A stretch of 11,114 bases of DNA, taken from Funneliformis mosseae (Eukaryota; Glomeromycota; Glomeromycetes; Glomerales; Glomeraceae). How positions within the stretch are numbered: the stretch's first letter is position 1; each line of letters opens with the position of its first letter. Below are positions 1 through 7,499 of the stretch, piece by piece. Position numbers and translations under genes: made by a program. The notes under the pieces are model-generated. The model saw nothing but the letters and a program-made list of their open reading frames with translations. It did no database searches and was not told the origin of the DNA. The stretch spans positions 1 through 11,114 of the forward strand of contig CAJVPP010003653.1 of NCBI GenBank assembly GCA_910592005.1, given 5' to 3'.

Positions 1-360
1 AACTTAGTTTAGATATTTGTAAAGGTAAACGTCCTAAAATTATTGAAAATATTCCTAAATGTTATATAAATTTAATGGAAAAATGTTGAAATAATAATCC
101 ATTAAAAAGGCTAACTGCATTAGAAATTAAAGAGATTATTAATACTTGGATTAAGAATATTAAAAATAAAGATTTTGATACAGAATTAAAAGATGATATT
201 ATAGATTTTTATAAAGCAGATAAATCATTAAAACAAAAACAAAATAATAATCTAAATGATATAAAAGATCATCCAGAAGTATTTTATACAAGTCGTTTAC
301 TTGATTTTACTGAAAGATTAAATAAAACTTTAGATCTTGAAATTAAATGTTTAAATTTTG

Positions 361-431
361 GTAATTATTAAGATATTTATATATATTTTTTAATAATTTT
401 TTAATTTAATATATATATTTTAATTTAATAG
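361..431 (+). other. probable intron 1 of the kinase-like gene (71 nt)
   Basis: The segment begins GTAATT and ends AATAG, is almost pure A+T, and has a length typical of short fungal introns. Removing it joins a G (360) to AA (432-433) to make a Glu codon, and the frame continues DLNITNDEI, an acidic tail in keeping with related kinases. If unspliced, the protein ends with GNY at 369-371. No transcript evidence is available. Confidence 0.6.
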
Positions 432-461
432 AAGATTTAAATATTACAAATGATGAAATAA

Positions 462-530
462 GTAAGTAATTTAAATATAAAATTAGATCTATATATTTTA
501 ATTTATTTATATTAATTTATTTTATAATAG
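462..530 (+). other. possible intron 2 of the kinase-like gene (69 nt)
   Basis: A consensus donor GTAAGT starts at 462 and a pyrimidine-A-rich stretch ends TTTATAATAG at 530. Splicing changes the C-terminus from ISK-stop (467-469) to I-NENN-stop (542-544). The donor is stronger than that of intron 1, but so few residues follow that coding evidence cannot decide. Confidence 0.4.
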
Positions 531-544
531 ATGAAAATAATTAA

Positions 545-910
545 AATATATTTATAAATATATTAAATACTTTTTTTCTTTTATAACTATATCATATTAT
601 TATAATTTTTATAAAATATTTATTTATAACATTGTATATAGAGTAAATATTATAAAAAATACAATTTGTAATTATAAAATAAACTTTTATTTATAAATTA
701 AATTATAATAATCAAATATAAATTCTAATACTTATTAAATTAATTATAAAATAAAAATAAATCAAAAAATATAAAATAAATAAATTATAATAATATCAAT
801 TTATTTATTATTATTGATAATAAATACAGCTTATATTATATAATTAATAATATATAATATAATTTTTTTAATATGTATTAATATTTATATTAATTATATA
901 ATAAAAATTT
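545..910. other. AT-rich intergenic stretch, nothing recognised
   Basis: Almost pure A and T with frequent stops in all frames. It holds no recognisable gene, RNA or repeat. It presumably contains the 3' UTR and poly(A) signals of the kinase gene, but AATAAA-like strings are too common here to single one out. Confidence 0.6.
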
Positions 911-913
911 GAT

Positions 914-930
914 TAAAATTTTTTTTGCAT
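914..930 (+). repeat. candidate left terminal inverted repeat of the Tc1-like element
   Basis: TAAAATTTTTTTTGCAT here matches the reverse complement of 2231-2250 apart from a small change (TTGCAT against AATGCAT). The TGCAT end gives a little specificity beyond the T-run. In such AT-rich DNA a chance match remains possible. Confidence 0.3.
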
Positions 931-1169
931 TATATTTTATAATTTTAATTGATATAATATAGTGTAAAACAAAAAAACTGAAATTTTAAGAAATAAAAAG
1001 ATGTAGATTTTAGCTAGATTAAGTTTAATCTAAAATTATATAAATAAATAAAATATAATTGTCAAATAAATGAATATATATATTTATTTTATATTACTAA
1101 TATTAATTTTTTATTTTCCTTTTTGATATATTCAATTTTAAAAAACTTTTTAAATCAATTCAATTAGAA

Positions 1170-2080
1170 ATGATAACCTTTAGACAAGAAACTGATTGTC
1201 AATTAATTTATAATTATAGAATCAGAGTATTCAGAATGTCAGAAATATTCATCAATATACTAAATTTTTTTTATGATTATATACAATAACTTACTAAGCT
1301 TTGTAAGTCTAGAATAATTTAGCATGTAAAGAAAATAATCTTCTAAAAATGATTTTGGCTAATGCATCAAAAGCATTAGTCCAATTTATTCACTGAGATT
1401 TTTTTATCTTAACAAAGATCTTATTAATAATATTATTATCAAAAAATGTGAATATGTTTTATAAGACAATAAAAAAACATTTAGCTAAAATTGAATATTA
1501 AAAAGAATTTTCAAGAAAACACTGATGCTGATTGCAAATAATGAGCATAAACTGATAAAATAAATTCAAAACTATTTTAATGATAATTATAATAATTTTC
1601 TATTTTAGATGAGATTATCTTTCAACTATTTAAAATATTATAGAACACTAAAATAAAGAATAATAATTAATATATCATATGCTTAAAAATTAAATAAAAT
1701 CTTTGCATAAAAAGATTTTACATAAAAGAAAAAATAAATTTATATTATTTTTTTCAAATAATGAATGCTAAATTTATATAAATATATTCTGTAAACACCT
1801 TTTAGAGATTGAAGACTTATTGGAAAATAAATAGTATTTTTAATAAGATAATGATCCAAAGTACATTAACTAATATGCCAAAAATTTTTTCAAAAAATTT
1901 TTCTAAAATTGTTGTCTGAGCTTTTAATAATTTAAATCTAAATATGATAAAAAACTTTTAGAGTATTATTAAAGAAATATAAAGAAGAAACTGCCAAAAA
2001 TTAATAATAATTTATGCTAGTTTATAATTAAAAAATAAAAATAATATTCTAAAATTGACTTTAATTAGATTCTAATTAGA
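1170..2080 (+). pseudogene. Tc1-like transposase remnant
   Basis: Frame-hopping translation recovers a full-length Tc1 layout of about 300 codons. An N-terminal piece from ATG 1170 to TAA 1287 (ETDCQLIYNYRI) fits the helix-turn-helix start. About 1340-1500 gives MILANASKALVQFIH and FYKTIKKHLAKIEY, in the place of the second DNA-binding helix. FSRK, TLMLIANNEHK, IQNYFNDN and ILDEIIFQLFK (Asp 1608-1610) give the first catalytic block. YF, two stops, then DNDPKY (Asp 1847-1849) give the second. VV-stop-AFNNLNLNMIKNF-stop-SIIKEI (1911-1979) gives the third. The usual NPIEN is NMIKN, so the third catalytic acid (1950-1952) is Lys. Stops replace Trp at 1561, 1832, 1917 and 1959 and replace the usual QQ at 1841-1846. 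It is clearly inactive. Family assignment is by remembered motifs. Confidence 0.75.
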
Positions 2081-2203
2081 TTAGTAAAAATAATAAAATG
2101 CTGATATAAATTTGTTATAAAGAATAATGATTAATGATTTTTATTTTAAAAAAATATTAATAAAATAAACTAATTTTTAGTTTAAATATATTTTAAATTT
2201 TGT

Positions 2204-2225
2204 TTAGTTTGTATCATTAGTTTGT
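2204..2225 (+). repeat. direct repeat TTAGTTTGT, two copies 13 bases apart
   Basis: Copies lie at 2204-2212 and 2217-2225, just inside the candidate right end of the Tc1-like element. They could be a relic of subterminal transposase-binding repeats; chance is not excluded. Confidence 0.4.
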
Positions 2226-2230
2226 GCAAT

Positions 2231-2250
2231 ATGCATTAAAAAAATTTTAG
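2231..2250 (-). repeat. candidate right terminal inverted repeat of the Tc1-like element
   Basis: Partner of the motif at 914-930. Just inside it lies a direct repeat of TTAGTTTGT. Subterminal direct repeats are known in several Tc1-like elements as transposase binding sites, which fits but does not prove the end. Confidence 0.3.
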
Positions 2251-3110
2251 TTTTTTTTATTTTATATTATATATAATATAATTATTTTTTATGATTTTAA
2301 TTATTTTTATTTTAAATATTAAATTATTTATTTATAATTATTTTTTTATATTACTATAATTTAATTCTAAAAGCAAATTATATATAAAAACATATATACA
2401 AATAAATATTTTTAATATTTATAAATAAAGTATAATGTATGTATAATTATTATATATATAAAATAAGAAAAAGATAGAATTAGAGATATATAAAAATATA
2501 TATATTATGTATTATAATCAGACATATGCAATATGATCTGCAAATATAATATAATACTAAATATTAAAAATATTATATATATTAAATGCATTAGATATAT
2601 TAATATAGTTAATATATTAGATATAATAAGTATAGAAAATATATTTATTAATATATTTAATTTAGTTAATTTAATTAATTAGTTAATTTAGTTAATATAT
2701 TTAAAATCCTATAAAAAATTTAATATAAAATTTCATAAAAAAATTAAATTTTATAATATATAATTTTTAAAAAAATTTTAGTATAATATATATGTTATTT
2801 TAAGGTAAAAATCTTAAAATTAATATAGAAAAGTGAGAAATATATATACAAAAAAATAAGAAATAATATATATTTTTTAATTCTTTAATAGATGCAAAAA
2901 TCACAGATAAAATGTATATTATATACATAATTTGTATATGTACTAATATTTTAGGATTAATTTTCAGTTAATTTATTAGAAATTGAATAGTAATTTAATT
3001 GATAGGAAAATAATAATTATATGAAATGTTATATTACAATGTACGATACTTAAAGACTTCAATAAATTTATTAATTTTTAAAAGGTTATAAAAAATGATA
3101 CAAAGATAAT
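2251..3110. other. AT-rich stretch without genes
   Basis: Nearly pure A+T up to about 2880, with many TATA and TAATA runs and no frame of note. The part from 2880 to 3110 is slightly richer in G and C, but no frame resembles a known protein. No RNA gene was recognised. Confidence 0.6.
2661..2696 (+). repeat. short tandem-like repeat of TTAGTTAAT
   Basis: TTTAGTTAAT occurs at 2661-2670 and 2687-2696, and TTAGTTAATT at 2679-2688. This is simple-sequence character inside the AT-rich stretch, with no function inferred. Confidence 0.6.
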
Positions 3111-3113
3111 ATC

Positions 3114-3177
3114 AAAAAAAGGAAGCTACTATTTTAAAGCTAAGTTAATTTATTATAAATTGCTAGCCTCTTTTTTT
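3114..3177. repeat. inverted repeat, arms of about 15 bases, 35-base loop
   Basis: The left arm AAAAAAAGGAAGCTA (3114-3128) faces TAGCCTCTTTTTTT (3164-3177), whose reverse complement is AAAAAAAGAGGCTA. The arms agree except for one shifted base. It lies about 220 bases before the first recognisable codon of the DDE transposase, so it may be a decayed terminal or foldback relic. The same structure on a transcript would be a hairpin followed by a U-run; in a eukaryote that is no proof of a terminator. Confidence 0.5.
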
Positions 3178-3179
3178 AA

Positions 3180-3401
3180 GATAATTGCTCATTTCTGACT
3201 TATATCGATTTAAAAATATCTCCTTTTCATATGATTAGTATCCAGTGGAACAAATATGTGACTTACTGAAATATTAGCCAATAAAAAGCCAATAAAATTA
3301 TATGAGAAATTCAATTGGTTAATAAAAAGCCATATTTTTAGATTTTTAGCAGGAAAAGTATTCTAAAATATCACAGGTAAAAATATTTTGTCAGACTTTA
3401 A
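3180..3401. other. leader region of the DDE transposase remnant
   Basis: No gene is seen. Two copies of AGCCAATAAA (3278-3297) are followed by an inverted ATTGG (about 3313-3318) and a further AATAAAAAGCC (about 3321-3331). These may be the decayed 5' end of the neighbouring element. A reliable terminal inverted repeat with the DNA beyond 5582 could not be established by eye. Confidence 0.4.
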
Positions 3402-5582
3402 GAATACAATAAGCGGAGACAACAGTCATTTGATGAAAAGGAAAAAATCAAGACTAACAAAAATACAGAGTCCATTGAGAGGGAAGAGAAAGAAATTAAA
3501 TTAGAAGAAAAGATACAAATGTGTTTATTTGCAATAGCTCTCATATGAACAAATCCAAAAAAAATAAAAGAACAATAAAAGAAATACCAAAAATAACTTA
3601 TTATTATAAGTTTGATACTTCTAATAAACTTGCCAATGCTTTTAAGGAAATCCTAAAATTACTAGTTTTTAGGGTAGTAGTAGATCTGCTGGTAGTTCTT
3701 TTATGTTGTCCAAATTTTCAGTGAATTTACTAGAAGTTTTTCTATTCTATCACTATTACCATTTCTATCACCATCGCCATCACTATCACCATTGTCATCT
3801 CTATTTATATCACTATTTTTTTCATTCCCATTACCATCTTCTTATTCACCTTTTTTACCTTCTTTTCATCACTATCACCATCTTCTTTTTCATCTCTATC
3901 ACTATCTTCTTTTCATCATTAATTTTACTTGCACTACCTGGATCTTTGTCAAAATCAAATGAAAATTCAATACTTTGTGAAAGAATTGCATAACTTCGAA
4001 ATGACCTTATTAAGTATAGAAAAATGCTAACAGTTTTCAAATAAAATAGACAACGTGTTATTTATGAATATCTTATATGGGTAAATGATGGCAATGGGAA
4101 AATAAAAGCTAGTAAAGAAGCGACACAAATGGTTTATATTATTTCAAAGCTATATATTGCTAAATAGATCTGTTTATAGCCAAATTTTACTTGAATCACT
4201 ATTCATTTTCAGTTTCGTGTCATTAAAAGCATCAAAAATATTACCAACTTATTAATGATAAAGACATTGCATTGAGATTATGACAATAATTACGATAAGA
4301 ATTGAGTTTAAATAGTATTAACGTAGTTTATTTTAAGCAATATATTGAGGATTTTATTTTGCCTAAACGTATAAAAACCTGAAAAACAATCAGCATATAA
4401 ACTGCTGAAAGATGGTTGCATATTTTAGAATACTAGTTTGAAAGATATCAGAAAGGTGTCTATTTTAATAGATACGAACAAAAGATGTTATTATATATTA
4501 AAAAGAATTTTTAAAAATTATGAAAGAATTAGAACAACGAATGGCTGGATATAAAGGAGAGGAAATAGAAATTATTCTATCAGTACTTAAACTAAATGAA
4601 TGAGAATTGATTCTTGTTACTCATAATGAGTGTATCTTTTATACAAATAATAAAAAAAAAGAATTTGGGTTGATGATGATAAAATACTATTGCAAAAAAA
4701 AGGAAATAGAAAATTGATTATGATAAGTGAATTTCTTTCAGAGGCTTGTAGTCAATTGAAACTTAGTGAAGAAGAAATAGAAAGAAATCCAGATATTCCT
4801 ATAGAAGCTCATTGTTATCTTTTACCTGATAAGAATCAGAAAGGTTATTAGACCTTTAGGCATTTGTTAAAGCAAATTAAATTCAAAGTAATTCCTATTT
4901 TTGAGGTGAAATTTTCTAATACAATAGCTATTTTTGTTCAAGGATGAAGTTGGGTCCTGAAAGAAACAACTAATTATAAGATTAACATCTTTATTAATAA
5001 AGATAAATGAAAAATAACCCAGTAAATGGTGTTTTTAGAAAATTATTCTGATTTTATTTTGCAAGAAAAACCAAAAGGGATAAAAAGGATATTATAAAAC
5101 AGGGTTTATGAAAAGAAGAATTAAATTTAGAACGTTTAATATGCAATAAAAAAGAATCTCTAAGAGTTAATTGTTATGCAAGGAAGATTATGGCATTTCA
5201 ACACGATTTTATAGCACAAAAGTCAGCTATTGTGGAATTGATTAAAAATGTAGGTCATTTATATATTTTTTATCCAAAGTTTTATTGTGAACTTAATTTC
5301 ATTGAAATGTACTAGGATGCGATCAAGTATTATGCAAGAGATCATTGTGATTACATATGGGTTAGCTTGCAAGAAACTGTTCTGCAAACATTTAATTCAG
5401 TAAATATTACTACAATTAGGAAGTATACTCAAAAATCATAGATATACATACAATTATATATTAAGAGATTAATAGGAAAGTTAGCTGAATATGTATGTAA
5501 AAAATTTAAATCACATAGGTAGATTTCACAAGATGATTTGACTACATTTATAAAAGAAAAATATTGTGAGAAAGAGCAATAA
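3402..5582 (+). pseudogene. large DDE-superfamily transposase remnant (about 720 codons)
   Basis: At least four frames must be joined. Frame 3 (3402-3549) gives a charged N-terminus (QQSFDEKEKIKTNKNTESIE). Frame 2 (3545-3645) gives NKRTIKEIPKITYYYKF. Frame 1 (from 3646) gives GNPKITSF and, after the low-complexity segment, LRNDLIKYRKML and YEYLIWVNDGNGKIKAS (to 4150). A scrambled stretch follows, with AERWLHILEY near 4410. Then come MAGYKGEEIE, LILVTHNECIFYTNN (about 4540-4645), KGNRKLIMISEFLSEA and LKLSEEEIERNPDIP. The last frame (about 5103-5582) has IFYPKFYCELNFIEMY (Glu 5304-5306) and KLAEYVCKKFKSHR. I remember this family from Glomeromycotina and basidiomycetes with THDEC, FYPKFHCELNFIE-x-x-W and SHRRI motifs; its superfamily name is uncertain (Tc1/mariner-like DDE). 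The first Asp is Asn (4625-4627), and stops sit at Trp positions 4849, 5109, 5313 and 5439. It is dead. Confidence 0.78.
3740..3950. repeat. hexamer-rich low-complexity segment inside the DDE transposase remnant
   Basis: The plus strand is a run of TCACTA, CCATCA and CATCTT-like units with almost no purine-rich codons; frame 1 reads a His/Tyr/Leu/Phe string. The minus strand reads as an acidic linker, EDSDRDEKEDGDSDEKK, and after a frame change NGDSDGDGDRNGNSDR. The family, as I remember it, has an acidic Asp/Ser-rich linker at about this place in the sense orientation. The segment may therefore be inverted. It could also be an unrelated microsatellite expansion. Confidence 0.6.
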
Positions 5583-5756
5583 AATTAATAAATTCTGTAG
5601 CATATATGCATTAAATCAAATTTATCAATAAATTATACATTAAACTTAAATTAAATTTACTTAATAAATCATGCATTAAACTTACTTAATCATTAAAATT
5701 TATCATTGAAATTTATCTTTATTACTATTTCATTTAGCATATATATAAATTATATT
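5583..5756. other. AT-rich tail after the DDE transposase remnant
   Basis: The motif ATGCATTAAA with AAATTTA neighbours recurs loosely (about 5607-5710), giving a weakly repetitive stretch. No coding frame is seen. It may hold the 3' end of the element. Confidence 0.4.
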
Positions 5757-5784
5757 ATCATGTGATTTATATTGATCACATGAT
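5757..5784. repeat. perfect hairpin made of two CACATG-type palindromes
   Basis: ATCATGTGAT (5757-5766) and ATCACATGAT (5775-5784) form a 10-bp perfect stem with an 8-base loop. Each arm is one substitution from TCACGTGA. Further relatives follow at 5799-5806 (TCACATAA) and 5834-5841 (TCACATGA, after CCAA). They could mark ends of a small palindromic element or binding sites for a bHLH-type protein; the sequence does not decide. Confidence 0.7.
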
Positions 5785-5841
5785 ATATATTATAATAATC
5801 ACATAATTTTTAAAAATTTCAAAATAGAACCAATCACATGA

Positions 5842-6454
5842 TTTCAGTCTTTAAGTGTTTCGCATTATAGTTAAAATAAAGTAAATCATATAATATAGTA
5901 ATATATGTTATTAGATTAATATAAGTTAAGGTTAGAAACATGTTATATATTATTAAACCTAAACACTATATCATTAGAATAACAAAGCTTATTTGCTAAC
6001 AAAGAGTTTAAGTTATAAATTATGAAAGAAATAAATACAAATTTATTTAAGTTGAAGAGTCAGATTAACTTTATTAAAGATTTATATATTAAGAAAATAA
6101 GTATTAGTAATGATATAATTTTATGTTGTTAAAATTATACTTTATTTAATTGCAAGATAGAAACTTAGAAACTTATTCTTTTGCTAAAGTGACATTATAG
6201 GATATTTATAAAATATAGATATAAAAAAAAGATATTTAATAAAGTAAATAAAATAAATATAACTATAATAATAAATAAATATAATAAATAAAATAATGAT
6301 AAATAATAAAATAATGAAAATTAATATTACAATAATAATTGTGATATTAGTAAAAGTGATAAAAATGATGATCATACTTTTCTTAAAAATCATTGGTAAT
6401 CTTTATTAGTACAATCATTTAGTAATATAAATTATTATTATTAATATTGATAAA
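5842..6454. other. noncoding stretch before the tandem array
   Basis: No protein is recognised. A 36-codon frame starting at the ATG near 6021 (MKEINTNLFKLKSQINFIKD) is too short to call. Nothing here aligns convincingly by eye with the tandem units to the right except the final bases, where AAATAAAAATAAAGATATAAGC begins the first unit's recognisable homology. Confidence 0.5.
6215..6320. repeat. AT microsatellite (ATAAATAAA/AATAATA units)
   Basis: Degenerate repeats of AATAAA and AATAATA. The minus strand reads as a long Ile/Phe/Tyr string, which explains the open frame there (6184-6393); it is not regarded as a gene. Confidence 0.7.
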
Positions 6455-6987
6455 ATAAAGTTGTTTAAATAAAAATAAAGATATAAGCTTTTAATGTTTG
6501 AGAGTTAACAGCATTAGTTATTTATGTAAATAATATATTAGTTAAGAAATCCTTCTACTAAACTTATTGAATAGCCTTTAAATAACTTTTAATATCTCTC
6601 AAATTTTATAATAAGAAATGTATATTATTACTCAAGTAATAGTTCTGAGATACATATATTAATATATTTACTTTATAAAGAATGTGATAATATATTAAAC
6701 ATTTTTCTTAGTTATTTTATTTAATATTCATTAATTAATTTAATAGGACGCATAATAATATTAGAGATAGAATCAAGTAAAAATGAAGATATTTACTTAA
6801 AATTATGTTATGTAACATGCTTTAATTAAATTAGTATTATTTTTTAATTTACATAATATTTGATAAACAATTATATATAAGTGATATTTCATGCTATAGT
6901 TATTTGAAATTAAAGGTGAAAAATTGTTAAAAGTATAATCTTAGTAGTTGATTATAATTAATTTAGTATATATTGTAATAAATAGCA

Positions 6988-7045
6988 AATAATTATATTA
7001 TACGTGATAAAAATAATATAGATTATTTTTAGTTTAATAATTATT
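6988..7045. repeat. nested dyad in unit 1
   Basis: Outer arms AATAATTAT (6988-6996) and ATAATTATT (7037-7045) enclose an inner perfect hairpin AAAAATAAT (7009-7017) / ATTATTTTT (7022-7030) with a 4-base loop. Unit 3 keeps both arms at 9132-9140/9179-9187 and 9153-9160/9165-9172. Unit 2 keeps the inner stem, AAAATAA (8067-8073) / TTATTTT (8083-8089). Confidence 0.65.
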
Positions 7046-7065
7046 ACGCTGTGTTTATAAAAATG

Positions 7066-7088
7066 GTAAAGTTTTATAAGAACTTTGT
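7066..7088. repeat. conserved hairpin in unit 1
   Basis: GTAAAGTT (7066-7073), 7-base loop, AACTTTGT (7081-7088): six Watson-Crick pairs extended by two G-T pairs. The equivalent in unit 2 has the same loop length. Confidence 0.6.
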
Positions 7089-7129
7089 TGCACTGCAATA
7101 GAAAACTTAGATAATTTTTTAATAAATAC

Positions 7130-7145
7130 TAGCATTGTTATGCTA
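7130..7145. repeat. small hairpin TAGCAT/ATGCTA
   Basis: Perfect 6-bp stem with a TGTT loop, just before the GTAGACTAATCAG anchor. Unit 3 keeps TTAGC/GCTAA at the same place (about 9267-9284); unit 2 does not keep it clearly. Confidence 0.5.
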
Positions 7146-7286
7146 TTTATGTAGACTAATCAGAAATTAATATAAAATACTAATATAGGTAATAGAATAG
7201 CTAGAGACTAAAATTTTAATAGACAGATAAAGTTTAAATAAAATATATGATCTGAGTTATATAGATCTGTTATAGTAATACATAAA

Positions 7287-7433
7287 TCACATGATTTACT
7301 GAGCTGTAGTATAAAAACTTTAAAGAGATTTTTAAAATTTTTGATATTATATAAAACTTATTTTCAAATCATATGACTTTGGTCATATAACTTGATTTTT
7401 AGTAGCGTGATTAGGTTGTGATATATCACGTGA
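7287..7433. repeat. cluster of TCACGTGA-type palindromes in the tail of unit 1
   Basis: TCACATGA 7287-7294, TCATATGA 7369-7376, TCATATAA 7383-7390 and the one intact TCACGTGA 7426-7433. The tail of unit 2 has TCACATGA 8468-8475 and TCATGTGA 8511-8518, exactly 1085 bases after the sites at 7383 and 7426. CACGTG is a classical bHLH (E-box) core, but a role here is only a possibility. Confidence 0.65.
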
Positions 7434-7499
7434 TTTTGTATTATGATAATTTAATAATTTTTTAGAATTTACTTAATTGTAGTATATTTAAAAACAAAA

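Larger units (their letters stand above)
3..544 (+). pseudogene. 3' end of a protein-kinase-like gene with an in-frame TGA
   Basis: The frame starting at base 3 reads LSLDICKGKRPKIIENIPKC, then YINLMEKC, a TGA at 87-89, and NNNPLKRLTALEI. This matches the C-terminal lobe (subdomains X-XI) of tyrosine-kinase-like kinases, where the family has C-W-x-x-x-P-x-x-R-P. The TGA stands exactly at the Trp, while the subdomain XI Arg (PLKR) is kept. The rest stays open, including a TGG Trp at 147-149 and the tail YTSRLLDFTERLNKTLD typical of the kinases expanded in Rhizophagus. Read unspliced, the frame stops at 369-371. Splicing 361-431 adds DLNITNDEI and stops at 467-469; splicing 462-530 as well moves the stop to 542-544. 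The catalytic loop and N-terminus lie left of the window. With only one defect this is either a young pseudogene or an allele with a nonsense mutation; a sequencing error is possible. Confidence 0.8.
914..2250 (+). mobile_element. decayed Tc1/mariner-type DNA transposon (approximate limits)
   Basis: A transposase remnant (1170-2080) lies between two candidate inverted terminal sequences. The left one, at 914-930, reads TAAAATTTTTTTTGCAT. The reverse complement of 2231-2250 reads CTAAAATTTTTTTAATGCAT. The implied length of about 1.34 kb suits a Tc1/mariner element. The termini are partly homopolymeric, so the exact ends and any TA target duplication are unproven; the transposase is much surer than the limits. 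Confidence 0.45.
6455..7499. repeat. tandem unit 1
   Basis: Runs from the AATAAAGATATAAGC homology to the AAAAACAAAAA before unit 2. In order it holds the anchors near 6483 and 6681, the nested dyad 6988-7045, the hairpin 7066-7088, the small hairpin 7130-7145 and the palindrome tail 7287-7433. Confidence 0.75.

Noticed and set aside
87..89. TGA read as Trp (mitochondrial-type genetic code)
   Set aside because: TAG and TAA also stand at Trp and Gln positions in the neighbouring remnants, TGG is used elsewhere, and spliceosomal-type introns and nuclear transposons are present; mutation explains it better than recoding.
999..1036. Hairpin around TTTTAGCTAGATTAA / TTAATCTAAAA
   Set aside because: Considered as an end of the Tc1-like element, but no partner was found downstream of its transposase; weak in such AT-rich DNA.
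1359..1381. Hairpin CTAATGC/GCATTAG
   Set aside because: A good 7-bp stem, but it lies within the Tc1 transposase coding remnant (LANASKALV) and is explained by chance repetition of GCATTA there.
3521..3724. Open frame of 67 codons (GTG start) on the plus strand
   Set aside because: It is a piece of the decayed DDE transposase (IPKITYYYKF part), with the real homology continuing in other frames on both sides; not a gene of its own.
3703..3993. Open frame of 96 codons, His/Tyr/Phe-rich
   Set aside because: It is mainly the translation of the CATCAC-type low-complexity segment; its ends belong to the transposase remnant.
3855..4040. Minus-strand frame of 61 codons
   Set aside because: It is the antisense of the transposase remnant and of the low-complexity segment. 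It is of interest only for the possible inversion, not as a gene.
3240..5850. Terminal inverted repeats for the DDE element (ACTGAAAT...ATTGGTT on both sides)
   Set aside because: Only scattered matches between about 3264-3330 and the reverse complement of about 5825-5860; not better than chance by eye.
6021..6134. Short frame starting MKEINTNLFKLKSQ
   Set aside because: Only about 36 codons, no recognisable family and no supporting signal; a frame of this length is expected by chance.
6184..6393. Minus-strand frame of 69 codons, Ile/Phe/Tyr-rich
   Set aside because: It is produced by the AT microsatellite; the membrane-like composition is an artefact of AAT/ATA repeats.
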